Source: DAOTVS01 sp034436375 (GTDB lineage Bacteria > Chloroflexota > Anaerolineae > SpSt-313). Taken from it: a stretch of 6,123 bases of DNA. Where the stretch lies: positions 1 to 6,123 of the forward strand of contig DAOTVS010000303.1 of the NCBI GenBank assembly GCA_034436375.1, written 5' to 3'. Positions 1 through 6,106 of the stretch are shown here, piece by piece. The notes beneath the pieces are model-generated. The model saw only the letters and a program-made list of their open reading frames with translations. It made no database searches and was not told where the DNA came from. The position numbers were made by a program, and so were the translations under genes. The stretch's first letter is position 1. Every line of letters starts with the position of its first letter.

Positions 1-1
1 C

Positions 2-850
2 GATATCGCCGCCCTGGGCCCGGGCGTCGCCGGCTTTTCCGTGGGCGAGCGCGTCTTTGTCGGCCCCAACACAGGCTGCGGGCGCTGCCGCCTGTGCCAG
101 GCAGGCCGCTCCAACCTCTGCGCGGACCTGGAGGGCCTGGGCGTTACCTGCGACGGCGCCTTTGCCGAGTATATGCTCGTCTCGGCCCGCTCCGTAGAGC
201 AGGGCAACCTGATGCCCGTGCAGCCCGGCGTCGACCCTGCCGTCGCATCGCTGGCCGAGCCCCTGGCCTGCGTGCTGCACGGCCAGGATGCCTGCGCCAT
301 CCGGCCCGGCGACACGGTGTTGGTCATCGGCGCCGGGCCTATCGGCATCATGCACTTGCTGCTCGCTCGCCTCAGCGGCGCCGCGCGTGTGCTCGTCGCC
401 GAACTGAGCCCCGCGCGCCGCGAGCAAGCCCTGGCCCTGGGCGCTGACCGGGGCATCGACCCGACTACAGAGGACCTGGCGCAGGCCGTGCGGGCCGAGA
501 CGGCGGGCGCCGGGGCCGATGTGATCCTGGTGGCTGCCCCCTCCGGCCGCGCCCAGCAAGAGGCGCTCCGGGCGGCGGCCATCGGCGGACGCATCAACTT
601 TTTCGGGGGCCTGCCCAAGGACCACCCTACGGTCGAGCTGGAGTCGAACCTGGTACACTATAGAGAGCTGGTCGTCACCGGCACCACGGCCTGCAGCACC
701 GCCGATTGCCGCCGCGCCCTGGCCCTCATCAACGCCGGCCGCCTCGACCTCTCCGGCCTCGTCAGCGACCGCTTTCCCCTGGCCGATGCCGCGCGGGCAC
801 TGCGGGTCGCCGCAGAGGGCCATGGGCTCAAGGTCGTGCTGTTACCCTAG
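2..850 (+). CDS. Zinc-dependent medium-chain alcohol/polyol dehydrogenase, 5'-truncated by the window edge
   Basis: Cytoplasmic NAD(P)-dependent oxidoreductase of the threonine/sorbitol dehydrogenase group (COG1063-like). The reading frame is open from base 2 to the TAG at 848-850, giving 282 visible residues. The family is usually about 340-350 aa, so roughly 60 residues, including the catalytic-zinc Cys and the GHE motif, lie upstream; the GTG at 41 is an internal Val, not a start. Visible residues 26, 29, 32 and 40 are the four structural-zinc cysteines (C-x2-C-x2-C-x7-C). Glu86 in LAEPLACVLHG is the conserved EP motif near the active site. GAGPIG (about 110-115) is the Rossmann nucleotide-binding loop, and the acidic Glu134 at the end of the second strand favours NAD over NADP (inference). 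The C-terminus (HGLKVVLLP) is complete. The substrate cannot be read from sequence; sugar alcohols or sugar derivatives fit the neighbouring glycosidase operon, which converges on this gene. Confidence 0.92.
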   Translation, partial: DIAALGPGVAGFSVGERVFVGPNTGCGRCRLCQAGRSNLCADLEGLGVTCDGAFAEYMLVSARSVEQGNLMPVQPGVDPAVASLAEPLACVLHGQDACAIRPGDTVLVIGAGPIGIMHLLLARLSGAARVLVAELSPARREQALALGADRGIDPTTEDLAQAVRAETAGAGADVILVAAPSGRAQQEALRAAAIGGRINFFGGLPKDHPTVELESNLVHYRELVVTGTTACSTADCRRALALINAGRLDLSGLVSDRFPLADAARALRVAAEGHGLKVVLLP

Positions 851-855
851 CGCCC

Positions 856-869
856 TACCAGCGCTGGTA
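856..869. other. Perfect 14-bp palindrome just after the dehydrogenase stop
   Basis: TACCAGCGCTGGTA is identical to its reverse complement and begins 6 nt after the TAG stop. There is no loop and no following T-run, so it is not a classical intrinsic terminator. It could act as a cruciform, a dimeric protein-binding site or a weak transcription end. It may also be chance. Confidence 0.35.
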
Positions 870-957
870 CTGTTCGCCCTGACCGGTCACAAGAAGCTGG
901 CAGCCGGGCGCTCTGCCTCGCTGCCATCCGGCGACCTTCTGTCATACCCAATTCCCC

Positions 958-979
958 GGAGAGCAACTCAGGGCTCTCC
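958..979. other. Hairpin, 7-bp perfect stem
   Basis: GGAGAGC (958-964) and GCTCTCC (973-979) are perfect reverse complements around an 8-nt loop. No T-run follows on either strand, so a simple intrinsic terminator is unlikely. It lies directly outside the left repeat arm at 1005-1037 and may belong to the same repeat unit. Confidence 0.4.
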
Positions 980-1004
980 ACTGGCATAAACTCGGCAACC
1001 GGAA

Positions 1005-1037
1005 GCCTGGGGTCACGTAGCCACGGATTACACGGAT
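1005..1037 (+). repeat. Left arm of an imperfect inverted repeat containing CACGGATTACACGGAT
   Basis: Reading plus, this arm runs GCCTGGGGT..ACG..AGCCACGG..TTACACGGAT. The reverse complement of 1178-1210 gives the same series, with two 1-nt indels and two substitutions over about 34 aligned positions. The inner 19 nt (1019-1037 against 1178-1196) differ at one base only. Within this arm the heptamer CACGGAT occurs twice (1022-1028 and 1031-1037). From memory, CACGGATTACACGGAT-like strings are dispersed intergenic repeats in many environmental bacterial genomes; a genome-wide count would settle that. Confidence 0.65.
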
Positions 1038-1177
1038 AGTCGGGCGCCAGCGCCGGGTCGTGCAATGCGGCATCGCAGCCAGCACGCAGGAAGGGATGCG
1101 ACGCTATCTGGCACAGTCTTGTCTTGCCGGGCTGGCCAACCCTGACCAGGGAGGCCCTCTGTTTGTGCAGTGAGCCA

Positions 1178-1210
1178 ATCCGTGTAAGCCGTGGCTTCGT
1201 ACCCCAGGGC
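1178..1210 (-). repeat. Right arm of the imperfect inverted repeat
   Basis: This is the inverted copy of 1005-1037, with 140 nt between the arms. On the minus strand it reads GCCCTGGGGT-ACGA-AGCCACGG-CTTACACGGAT. Relative to the left arm it has an extra C near its outer end, lacks one C after GGGGT, and has T-to-A and A-to-C substitutions. Weaker similarity seems to continue outward from both arms, as though two diverged copies of a longer (70-90 nt) element were inserted head to head, but that extension is only an eye alignment. Confidence 0.65.
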
Positions 1211-1276
1211 CTGACGGCTCGCAGGGTTCTTGCCCATCACTCTCCCGTCAGGGAAATCGGTGTGACAGCTGAGGGG

Positions 1277-1297
1277 CAGGCGCCATACAAGCGCCCG
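1277..1297 (-). terminator. Possible weak transcription terminator hairpin of the minus-strand operon
   Basis: On the minus strand, 25 nt after the TAG stop at 1323, CGGGCGC and GCGCCTG can pair over a 7-nt loop with six Watson-Crick pairs and one G-U pair. The G-U pair forms only in the minus-strand transcript; on the plus strand it would be an A-C mismatch. No U-run follows, so termination would have to be inefficient or factor-dependent. Confidence 0.25.
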
Positions 1298-1322
1298 GGC
1301 CAAAGCGGTTCCGTTCCGTGCT

Positions 1323-2549
1323 CTAGAACTCAGCAGCCAGTTGCTGCGCGATATCGGTCCACTGCGTGAACCGCTCCGGATGGTTCTCGCAGGTGTGCGT
1401 GTCCTTGAGGATCATCTCGAACACGCAGCCCCGGCTGACCTCGAGCGTATGGCGGATGTAAGCGCGCACCTTGTCCGCGTCGAAATCGCCCACCAGGTGC
1501 GCCGGGTGTGGCTTCCAGGAAAAGATGTATCTGTTCCCCAGCGCCTCGGCGCACGCATCCACATTCGCCCAGGGCGAGATGGAGATGCGGCGCAGGTTAG
1601 GGATCTGGAACACGTAGGGAAGCTTCCTGGTCAGGTCCTCGCAGCAGCCGTAGCCATTGAGCGCAAAGGGTGCGAGCAGCGGCTTTTCGTACTGCAGGGC
1701 AAACTCATCGTGCTGCGCCGGCGAGACCTGGGCCAGCTCCTGACTTTCAGCCGAGGACCACATATCAACCGGGCGCACGTGCTCGCCGTCAAAGCCGGGC
1801 CGGGGCAGCTCATCGGTGTAGCCCAGCCCGCCGGAGGAATGGTAGGTGCCGTCATTGTTCAGGCTGAACAGGCTCTGGTCAATGCACTGCTGCACCAGCC
1901 GGCGATTGCCCTCAGCGAAAAAGGCCATCGCCCGGTGCACCAGGCCGGGCTGCTCGTACAGATCCAGCATGGCCTGGCCCAGCCCGCGCCGCTCGGCATA
2001 GAGATTCCACAAGTGGAAGGAAATGTGTGCTACCCCCTTGAGCTCGACCGTGAGGATATCCCCCAACAGTTCCTGCGCTTCGGCCAGCCGCTGCGCAGTG
2101 AGGGCGACGTCGTGGGTCACCGTGGGATACTGGAGCTTGTCCAGGTCCGCCGGCCCGTTGATCACCGGGTCAAAGCCCCAGGCCCCGGTCGCCTCGGGCG
2201 AGGGGATGTGCTGCGGCTCCAGGCCCCAGCCGCTGAGGTAGATAGCCTTTTGCACCGTCCAGTTGCCCTCGATGGGCGTATCGTCGTGGATATGCTCGTG
2301 GTGGTAGATGCGGCGGCGCAGCTCCCACTCGATCTTGCGCGCCGTCTCGCCCTGACACTGCAGCACCGACTCGGGCAACAGCTCTCGCCATGACCCCTCC
2401 GGGAAGACCAGGATCATCGGCCGCACCCGCTGCAGCGCATGGTGCCGCTTCCACATCCGCCGCCGCTCCTCCTGCACCGGCAGCGCCGCGATCTCGGCCA
2501 CGCGCCGGGCTAGCTCGCGCAGGATATGGGTGTCGTGCCTGTCTATCAT
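1323..2549 (-). CDS. Divergent uroporphyrinogen decarboxylase (URO-D)-family protein, ~408 aa
   Basis: Soluble cytoplasmic protein of the URO-D/cobalamin-independent-methyltransferase-like TIM-barrel superfamily, of the ~400-aa type often annotated near carbohydrate genes. The reaction is unknown. The start at 2549 is preferred over an ATG at 2564: it forms the ATGA overlap with the upstream stop and has GGGAGGG (2562-2556) 6 nt upstream. Residues 1-45 are a charged helical extension. Visible landmarks are GAWGFDP (122-128), a tract NDGTYHSSGGLGYTDELP (232-249), NGYGCCEDL (298-306) with paired Cys302/Cys303, and a C-terminal block around LKDTHTCENHPERF (381-394). The CC site lies where simpler members carry HxCG, so it may be the metal- or substrate-binding position (inference). 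It lacks HemE's RQAGRY motif and is not a haem enzyme. It is the last gene of the operon; stop TAG. It is only distantly similar to the first gene of the operon, so this is not a recent duplication. Confidence 0.85.
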   Translation of the reverse strand: MIDRHDTHILRELARRVAEIAALPVQEERRRMWKRHHALQRVRPMILVFPEGSWRELLPESVLQCQGETARKIEWELRRRIYHHEHIHDDTPIEGNWTVQKAIYLSGWGLEPQHIPSPEATGAWGFDPVINGPADLDKLQYPTVTHDVALTAQRLAEAQELLGDILTVELKGVAHISFHLWNLYAERRGLGQAMLDLYEQPGLVHRAMAFFAEGNRRLVQQCIDQSLFSLNNDGTYHSSGGLGYTDELPRPGFDGEHVRPVDMWSSAESQELAQVSPAQHDEFALQYEKPLLAPFALNGYGCCEDLTRKLPYVFQIPNLRRISISPWANVDACAEALGNRYIFSWKPHPAHLVGDFDADKVRAYIRHTLEVSRGCVFEMILKDTHTCENHPERFTQWTDIAQQLAAEF

Positions 2550-3025
2550 GATGTGCCCTCCCATTCCTCACGCAGAATCCCCATGAACACCAGGTCCACA
2601 TAGCACCCGTCGGACCAGGCCTGCCGGCGCTGCCGCCCCTCCTCCACGAACCCGCACGCCCGATAGGCGCGGATGGCCCGCTCGTTGTTGCTGTTGGTGC
2701 AGAGGAAAACCTTGTGCAGGTTGTGGATGCGAAAGGCGTAGCGCAGGAGCACACGGACGGCATTGTGCCCATAGCCGTGGCCCAGGTACTCCCGGTCGCC
2801 GATGCCGATGCCCAGCTCGCAGACGCCGGCTGTCCGGTCAAAGTGGAACAGCGTGCAACCGCCGATGCAGCGGCCATCGGCCCCGATGCAAAAGCGCACA
2901 TAGTCGTCGCCACCGGCGCCGCTCAGCATCCCTGCGAACCGCTGCTCGATCTCCTCGCGCGCCTGCAGCCGCAGAGTTTCCCCCTGCAGGAGCAGCATCT
3001 CCAGATCATTGTCGGACCGTGCCAT
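2546..3025 (-). CDS. GNAT (RimJ/RimL-type) N-acetyltransferase, main part; gene frameshifted near its 5' end
   Basis: Acetyl-CoA-dependent transferase of the Acetyltransf_3 type, 159 aa in this frame, cytoplasmic. EYLGHGYG (79-86) is the acetyl-CoA pyrophosphate-binding loop (motif A), followed by the amphipathic helix HNAVRVLLRYAF. The strand NLHKVFLCTNSNNERAIRAYRACGF (102-126) is the typical motif B end, and the C-terminus matches MGILREEW. The N-terminus in this frame (MARSDNDLEM) starts mid-domain: the missing first strand is encoded at 3028-3078 in another frame, so one base seems lost at about 3026. If translated from ATG 3025, an internal GAGGA (3036-3032) sits 6 nt upstream. The TGA stop overlaps the next ATG (ATGA). 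Its place between a glycosidase and a URO-D-like protein suggests a small-molecule or amino-sugar substrate rather than a ribosomal protein, but that is inference. Confidence 0.85.
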   Translation of the reverse strand: MARSDNDLEMLLLQGETLRLQAREEIEQRFAGMLSGAGGDDYVRFCIGADGRCIGGCTLFHFDRTAGVCELGIGIGDREYLGHGYGHNAVRVLLRYAFRIHNLHKVFLCTNSNNERAIRAYRACGFVEEGRQRRQAWSDGCYVDLVFMGILREEWEGTS

Positions 3026-3078
3026 TCCAGGTCCTCGCGCCGCCAGGGCCGCAGAATGACCTTCTCACCGTGTAGCAT
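2923..3078 (-). pseudogene. True 5' end of the GNAT gene in the other frame (17 in-family codons, then shifted)
   Basis: An ATG at 3078, with AAGGAG (3089-3084) 5 nt upstream, lies 22 nt after the glycosidase stop. It encodes MLHGEKVILRPWRREDL (17 residues, 3078-3028), the textbook N-terminal strand and turn of a RimJ/RimL-type acetyltransferase. The frame then leaves the GNAT frame: 3027-3026 is GA directly before the ATG at 3025, one base short of a codon. Without correction the frame ends at TGA 2925-2923 after 51 codons. Restoring one base between 3027 and 3025 (for example GAA-ATG instead of GA-ATG) would give a continuous protein of about 177 aa, normal for the family. Confidence 0.8.
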
Positions 3079-3083
3079 GGTGG

Positions 3084-3089
3084 CTCCTT
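3084..3089 (-). promoter_or_regulatory. Ribosome binding site deciding the GNAT start
   Basis: AAGGAG stands 5 nt before the ATG at 3078. It supports 3078, not the internal ATG at 3025, as the ancestral start. Confidence 0.75.
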
Positions 3090-3100
3090 GTCCGACCGTC

Positions 3101-5008
3101 TCAAAAATCCGCCGGCGCTCCCCCCAGGGTCAGCCCTGCGGGCGGCCGCTCCTCACTGCTGAGGTAGTACAGCGCCGCCTCGTGCGCCGGCAGCTCCGGC
3201 ACGAGCTGAGATGCCCTGCCCAGCGCTTCATACCCCTCTGGCCCCCAACGATAGGCGTAGAGCTCGTCCTGATCCAGCGCATCCCCGAGGCGGATTACCT
3301 CCGTCTGCGGCTCGTCGCTCGTGTTGAGGGCCAGCAGCGCCCAGGCGCACCGCTCCGCCAAGGTGCGCACCGCCACTCTGAGCTTGCGCTCTTGCCCCCA
3401 ATAGGGTATCCGCGCTGCCCCTGGCTCCGCCCCCGGCTCCAGGAAGCGCCACAGGCGCAGACGATCGGGGGCGATCTCGTGCAGGGGGCAGGAGGTGTTG
3501 ACAACCCCACCCAGGATGCCCTGCCAGAGCGCCAGCGACCGCACCTCCTGCGGGCTCAGATGAATGTGGAAATCCCGCAGCATGATGGCGTCGGGGTCGT
3601 TCTGCCACCAGATCTGGTTAAAGTATTGGCTCCCCACCGTCTCGCGCAGCATATTGCGCGGCCCAAAGGAGCCCGCCCACGACTCGCCCACGTCGCCGCC
3701 GATGCGCATGCCGTCGGCATAGCCGATAAAGGGCGCAAAGGGTGCAATGCACCCCAGCCAGTAGGAGTCTTCCCCGATCTCCTCGCGGATCATGGCCAGC
3801 ACGTCGCGCAAGTACTCCACAGAGGTCTTGCCCGGCGTGTGCCGCCGCACCCGTGTCGAGTCGTGCAGGCCCCAGAGCATGAAATCGGTCTTGAAAAGGG
3901 TGGCGCCGTAGGAGCGGAAGGTACGAAAGACCCGGCGCAGGTAAGCGAACGCCTCGGGGTGCGAGCTATCCAGGACGTAGGTCTCCTCGTCACGGTTCCC
4001 CCACACCCGCTGCTCGCCATACCAGCGCCAGGGGGTGATGGGCCGGCCCTCCCGGTCGCACAGGATCCAATCCGGGTGCTCGGCGTAGAGCCGGCTGCGG
4101 TTGCCGACCATGAACGGCCCCACCCAGATTCCCGCCCGGTAGCCGGCTTGCTGGATCCGGCGCAACGGGCCCGCCATGCCGTGCGGCCAGAGGTGATTGG
4201 TCAGGAGCCAGTCGCCCACGGCGGGAAAGTAGCCCGCATCGACCTGAATCGATTGCAGCGGTACCTTGGGGGAGAGGCTTTGCAACCCCTGCAGGTATTC
4301 ATCCAACAGCGCCTCGGAGAAGTTCTGGTAGAGGTAGTACCACGAGCACCAATGATAGGAGGTCGGCTGCGCCTGCCGCGCCCCCATTTCGTGGCCGATC
4401 GCTGCCGCTGTGGCCTGCAGGGCCTGCCAGGCTCCTGGCCCCCACCTGAAATGCAGGGTGGGGGTGCCCAGGCCCGTTGCCGGCAAGGGGATGCGCTCCA
4501 GGGCAAACTCGGCATCGAGGGTGAGAGCATCCTTCCCGGCGTGGGCTGGGTAAAGGAGGGTGCGCTGGCTAAAGCGGCGCTGATCGTAGGCGGCGAGGGT
4601 CAGGGTGGAGTCGTCCGCGGTGCAGAGGGCGCTCACCGTAAAGCCCGTCACGGGCGCGGTGTCGCCCATGGACGCCAGGCGCACAAACTCGGTCGGCCCG
4701 CCGGTGCCCAGCCCTTGCCGGAAAAAGCGCTCTGCACCCGTAATGCGCGCCCCCGCCAGGGGCGCCAACCGGTGCGGGGCCTCCTGCGGGCCGATCAATG
4801 TAGCGCTCAGCGTCAGCCCCGCCTCATCCCGCCCCAGGCGCAGCGTCAGCACTCCCTCCGGCAGTTGGTAGCGGATCACCCCCTCCCGCTCTATCTCTAC
4901 TGCCAACGGGTGCACCGCCTGCCCATCGATGGCCGGGTAGGCGCCCTGCAGGCCTATGCCCTCCGCCATGAGGTCGAACGTGCCGTCATCGTGAATCTGC
5001 CATTCCAT
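3101..5008 (-). CDS. GH36-type alpha-galactosidase (melibiase-like glycoside hydrolase)
   Basis: Retaining alpha-glycosidase, 635 aa, with no signal peptide, so it acts in the cytoplasm on imported alpha-galactosides (substrate inferred from family). Residues ~1-205 form the N-terminal beta-sandwich, ~210-510 the TIM barrel and ~535-620 a C-terminal beta domain. The barrel begins at SYHWCSWYYLY (217-227), followed by QVDAGYF (255-261) and GIWVGPFMV. FKTDF (372-376) places the nucleophile at Asp375. DGMRIGGDVGESW (432-444) places the acid/base at Asp439; this RIGxD pattern resembles the Thermotoga-GalA-like branch of GH36. All catalytic elements are intact. The ATG at 5008-5006 overlaps the previous gene's TGA (TGATG), with GGGGAG (5023-5018) 9 nt upstream. 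The stop TGA at 3101 lies 22 nt before the GNAT gene. Alpha-N-acetylgalactosaminidase or another alpha-galactosyl-type specificity is possible. Confidence 0.92.
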   Translation of the reverse strand: MEWQIHDDGTFDLMAEGIGLQGAYPAIDGQAVHPLAVEIEREGVIRYQLPEGVLTLRLGRDEAGLTLSATLIGPQEAPHRLAPLAGARITGAERFFRQGLGTGGPTEFVRLASMGDTAPVTGFTVSALCTADDSTLTLAAYDQRRFSQRTLLYPAHAGKDALTLDAEFALERIPLPATGLGTPTLHFRWGPGAWQALQATAAAIGHEMGARQAQPTSYHWCSWYYLYQNFSEALLDEYLQGLQSLSPKVPLQSIQVDAGYFPAVGDWLLTNHLWPHGMAGPLRRIQQAGYRAGIWVGPFMVGNRSRLYAEHPDWILCDREGRPITPWRWYGEQRVWGNRDEETYVLDSSHPEAFAYLRRVFRTFRSYGATLFKTDFMLWGLHDSTRVRRHTPGKTSVEYLRDVLAMIREEIGEDSYWLGCIAPFAPFIGYADGMRIGGDVGESWAGSFGPRNMLRETVGSQYFNQIWWQNDPDAIMLRDFHIHLSPQEVRSLALWQGILGGVVNTSCPLHEIAPDRLRLWRFLEPGAEPGAARIPYWGQERKLRVAVRTLAERCAWALLALNTSDEPQTEVIRLGDALDQDELYAYRWGPEGYEALGRASQLVPELPAHEAALYYLSSEERPPAGLTLGGAPADF

Positions 5009-6093
5009 CAGTGGTAGCTCCCCAGCTCCAGCCCCCGATCGACAAAATGCCGGTACGAGGCATAATGCACCGTATTGGGAATTGAGTGGTCGCTATGCAG
5101 CACATAGCCATAGCCGCCCTTGACCGTAGGGATCTTGGCCTCCAACTCGGCGTCGATCTGCGCCGGATCATTGGTATAGAGCACTCGCACGTCGATGCCG
5201 CCCATGAAGGAGAGCCGGTCGCCATACTCGCGATAGAGCTTGAGCAGATCCATGCCGGCCTTGACCTCGATCACCTGCAGGCAATCCATCCCCGCCTGCA
5301 GCAGCCCCGGCAGCAGCGACTCGACCATGCCGCACGAATGCACGATCACCGGCAGCTTGCGGCCGTGGGCGAAGCTAAAGGTCCGCTGGTGCGCCGGCTG
5401 GATGATCTCGTGGTACATAGCCGGCGACATGAACGGCCGCCCCTTGAAGCCCATGTCCTCATAGTACCAGATGCCATCGGGCTCACCCTCCTCGGCAAAG
5501 AGGATCTCCTGCAGTTGCACGGTGAGCGCGGCATAGGTGTTGGCCATGTCCCGCACCCAGTCGGGGTCCTCTACCATGCCCACCAGCATATTCAGGTGCC
5601 CGGTGACATCCTTCATGATCTCAAAGACGTTCACGCCCGACCAGCAGAAAAAGCGGTTGTGCTCGTGGGCGTGGCGCTTGGCCTCGCGGTAGGCCTGAAA
5701 GTTGATCCGCTTGCGGTCGGGGGTCAGGTGGGGCTTGATCAGCTCAAGCCAGCCGCGGCGGTCCCGCACGGTGAAATCGATGTGCTCCGGTGTGGAGGCG
5801 TGCAGCTTATGGTTGCGCAGCACGGCGCCGTTGCCGTCACGGGTGGTAATCGTCTCCTCATCCTCGGCGACCACCACCGGCTGCATCTCGCAATCCGCCG
5901 TCACATTGAACGGCCAGCAAAGGTCCAGGTCAAAGCCGAAATGGTCGGCCAGGTTCTCGCCCTGCTGAATGTGCCCTTCTGAGGTCCAGACCCTTTCCGT
6001 ATCGCCCCAGAAATGCTCATAGAGCCCGATGCGGTCGACCGGCTGCCGCCGCAGGATGTTGCCGATGCGCTCTCGGCCCGTCATCGCTTGCAT
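5008..6093 (-). CDS. URO-D/MtaA-family protein with HxCG motif, ~361 aa
   Basis: Cytoplasmic TIM-barrel protein of the uroporphyrinogen decarboxylase superfamily (URO-D, PF01208 type); its reaction is unassigned. The N-terminal MTGRERIGNILRRQPVDRI is the usual opening of MtaA/CmuA-like and unassigned members. It lacks the RQAGRY motif that binds uroporphyrinogen in HemE, so a haem role is unlikely. PVIVHSCGMVESLLP (248-262) holds His252-x-Cys254, matching the first zinc ligands of corrinoid-dependent methyltransferases such as MtaA. The C-terminal GGYGYVLHSDHSIPNTVHY (326-344) has Asp/His where MtaA would carry its third ligand, typical of the unassigned subgroup. The start at 6093 has AAGGGG (6106-6101) 7 nt upstream; an in-frame ATG at 6084 is less well placed. 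It is the first complete gene of the operon seen here, overlapping GH36 by 1 nt. It could be a methyltransferase or another C1 or decarboxylation enzyme on a glycan-derived compound (inference). Confidence 0.9.
   Translation of the reverse strand: MQAMTGRERIGNILRRQPVDRIGLYEHFWGDTERVWTSEGHIQQGENLADHFGFDLDLCWPFNVTADCEMQPVVVAEDEETITTRDGNGAVLRNHKLHASTPEHIDFTVRDRRGWLELIKPHLTPDRKRINFQAYREAKRHAHEHNRFFCWSGVNVFEIMKDVTGHLNMLVGMVEDPDWVRDMANTYAALTVQLQEILFAEEGEPDGIWYYEDMGFKGRPFMSPAMYHEIIQPAHQRTFSFAHGRKLPVIVHSCGMVESLLPGLLQAGMDCLQVIEVKAGMDLLKLYREYGDRLSFMGGIDVRVLYTNDPAQIDAELEAKIPTVKGGYGYVLHSDHSIPNTVHYASYRHFVDRGLELGSYH
5018..5023 (-). promoter_or_regulatory. Ribosome binding site of the GH36 gene inside the preceding CDS
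   Basis: GGGGAG lies in the last codons of the preceding URO-D-family gene, 9 nt before the GH36 ATG. Together with the TGATG junction it indicates coupled translation. Confidence 0.65.
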
Positions 6094-6100
6094 GGATTTA

Positions 6101-6106
6101 CCCCTT
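6101..6106 (-). promoter_or_regulatory. Ribosome binding site of the first operon gene
   Basis: AAGGGG is separated from ATG 6093 by TAAATCC (7 nt). It supports the longer start over the in-frame ATG at 6084. No promoter can be recognised in the remaining 17 bases of the window. Confidence 0.6.

Larger units (their letters stand above)
851..1322. other. Convergent intergenic region without a convincing gene
   Basis: These 472 bases separate two converging transcription units. Short open frames occur on both strands, but none has a good ribosome site, recognisable protein motifs or coding-like amino-acid composition. The stretch holds a 14-bp palindrome (856-869), a GGAGAGC/GCTCTCC hairpin (958-979), an inverted pair of ~33-bp imperfect repeats (1005-1037 and 1178-1210), an 8-bp inverted repeat CCTGACGG/CCGTCAGG (1210-1217 and 1245-1252) and a hairpin behind the operon stop (1277-1297). 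The density of inverted repeats suggests a dispersed non-coding repeat element or the remains of one. Confidence 0.6.

Noticed and set aside
41..850. Treating GTG at 41 as the start of a complete dehydrogenase
   Set aside because: The same frame is open to the window edge with family-like residues (VAGFSVGERV), and the catalytic N-terminal part would be missing; the gene is simply cut by the window.
1341..2393. A 350-codon plus-strand open frame opposite the second URO-D-family gene
   Set aside because: Antisense shadow with no recognisable domain; the minus strand carries the SD, the ATGA coupling and family motifs.
2170..2913. A 247-codon minus-strand open frame overlapping the GNAT and second URO-D-family genes
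   Set aside because: It is the out-of-frame continuation beyond the GNAT frameshift; the composition is low-quality and no motif is visible, while the other frames encode recognisable proteins.
2714..5017. A 767-codon plus-strand open frame opposite the GH36 and GNAT genes
   Set aside because: It is antisense to genes with clear catalytic motifs. Its translation is rich in Arg/Pro/Ala/Gly/Gln with no domain, as expected for the shadow of GC-rich coding DNA.
5086..5982. A 298-codon plus-strand open frame opposite the first URO-D-family gene
   Set aside because: Antisense shadow with His/Leu/Gly-rich composition and no motif.
5008..6093. Annotation as HemE, the haem-pathway uroporphyrinogen decarboxylase
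   Set aside because: The RQAGRY motif is absent, there is an MtaA-like HxCG motif, and the gene sits in a glycosidase operon.
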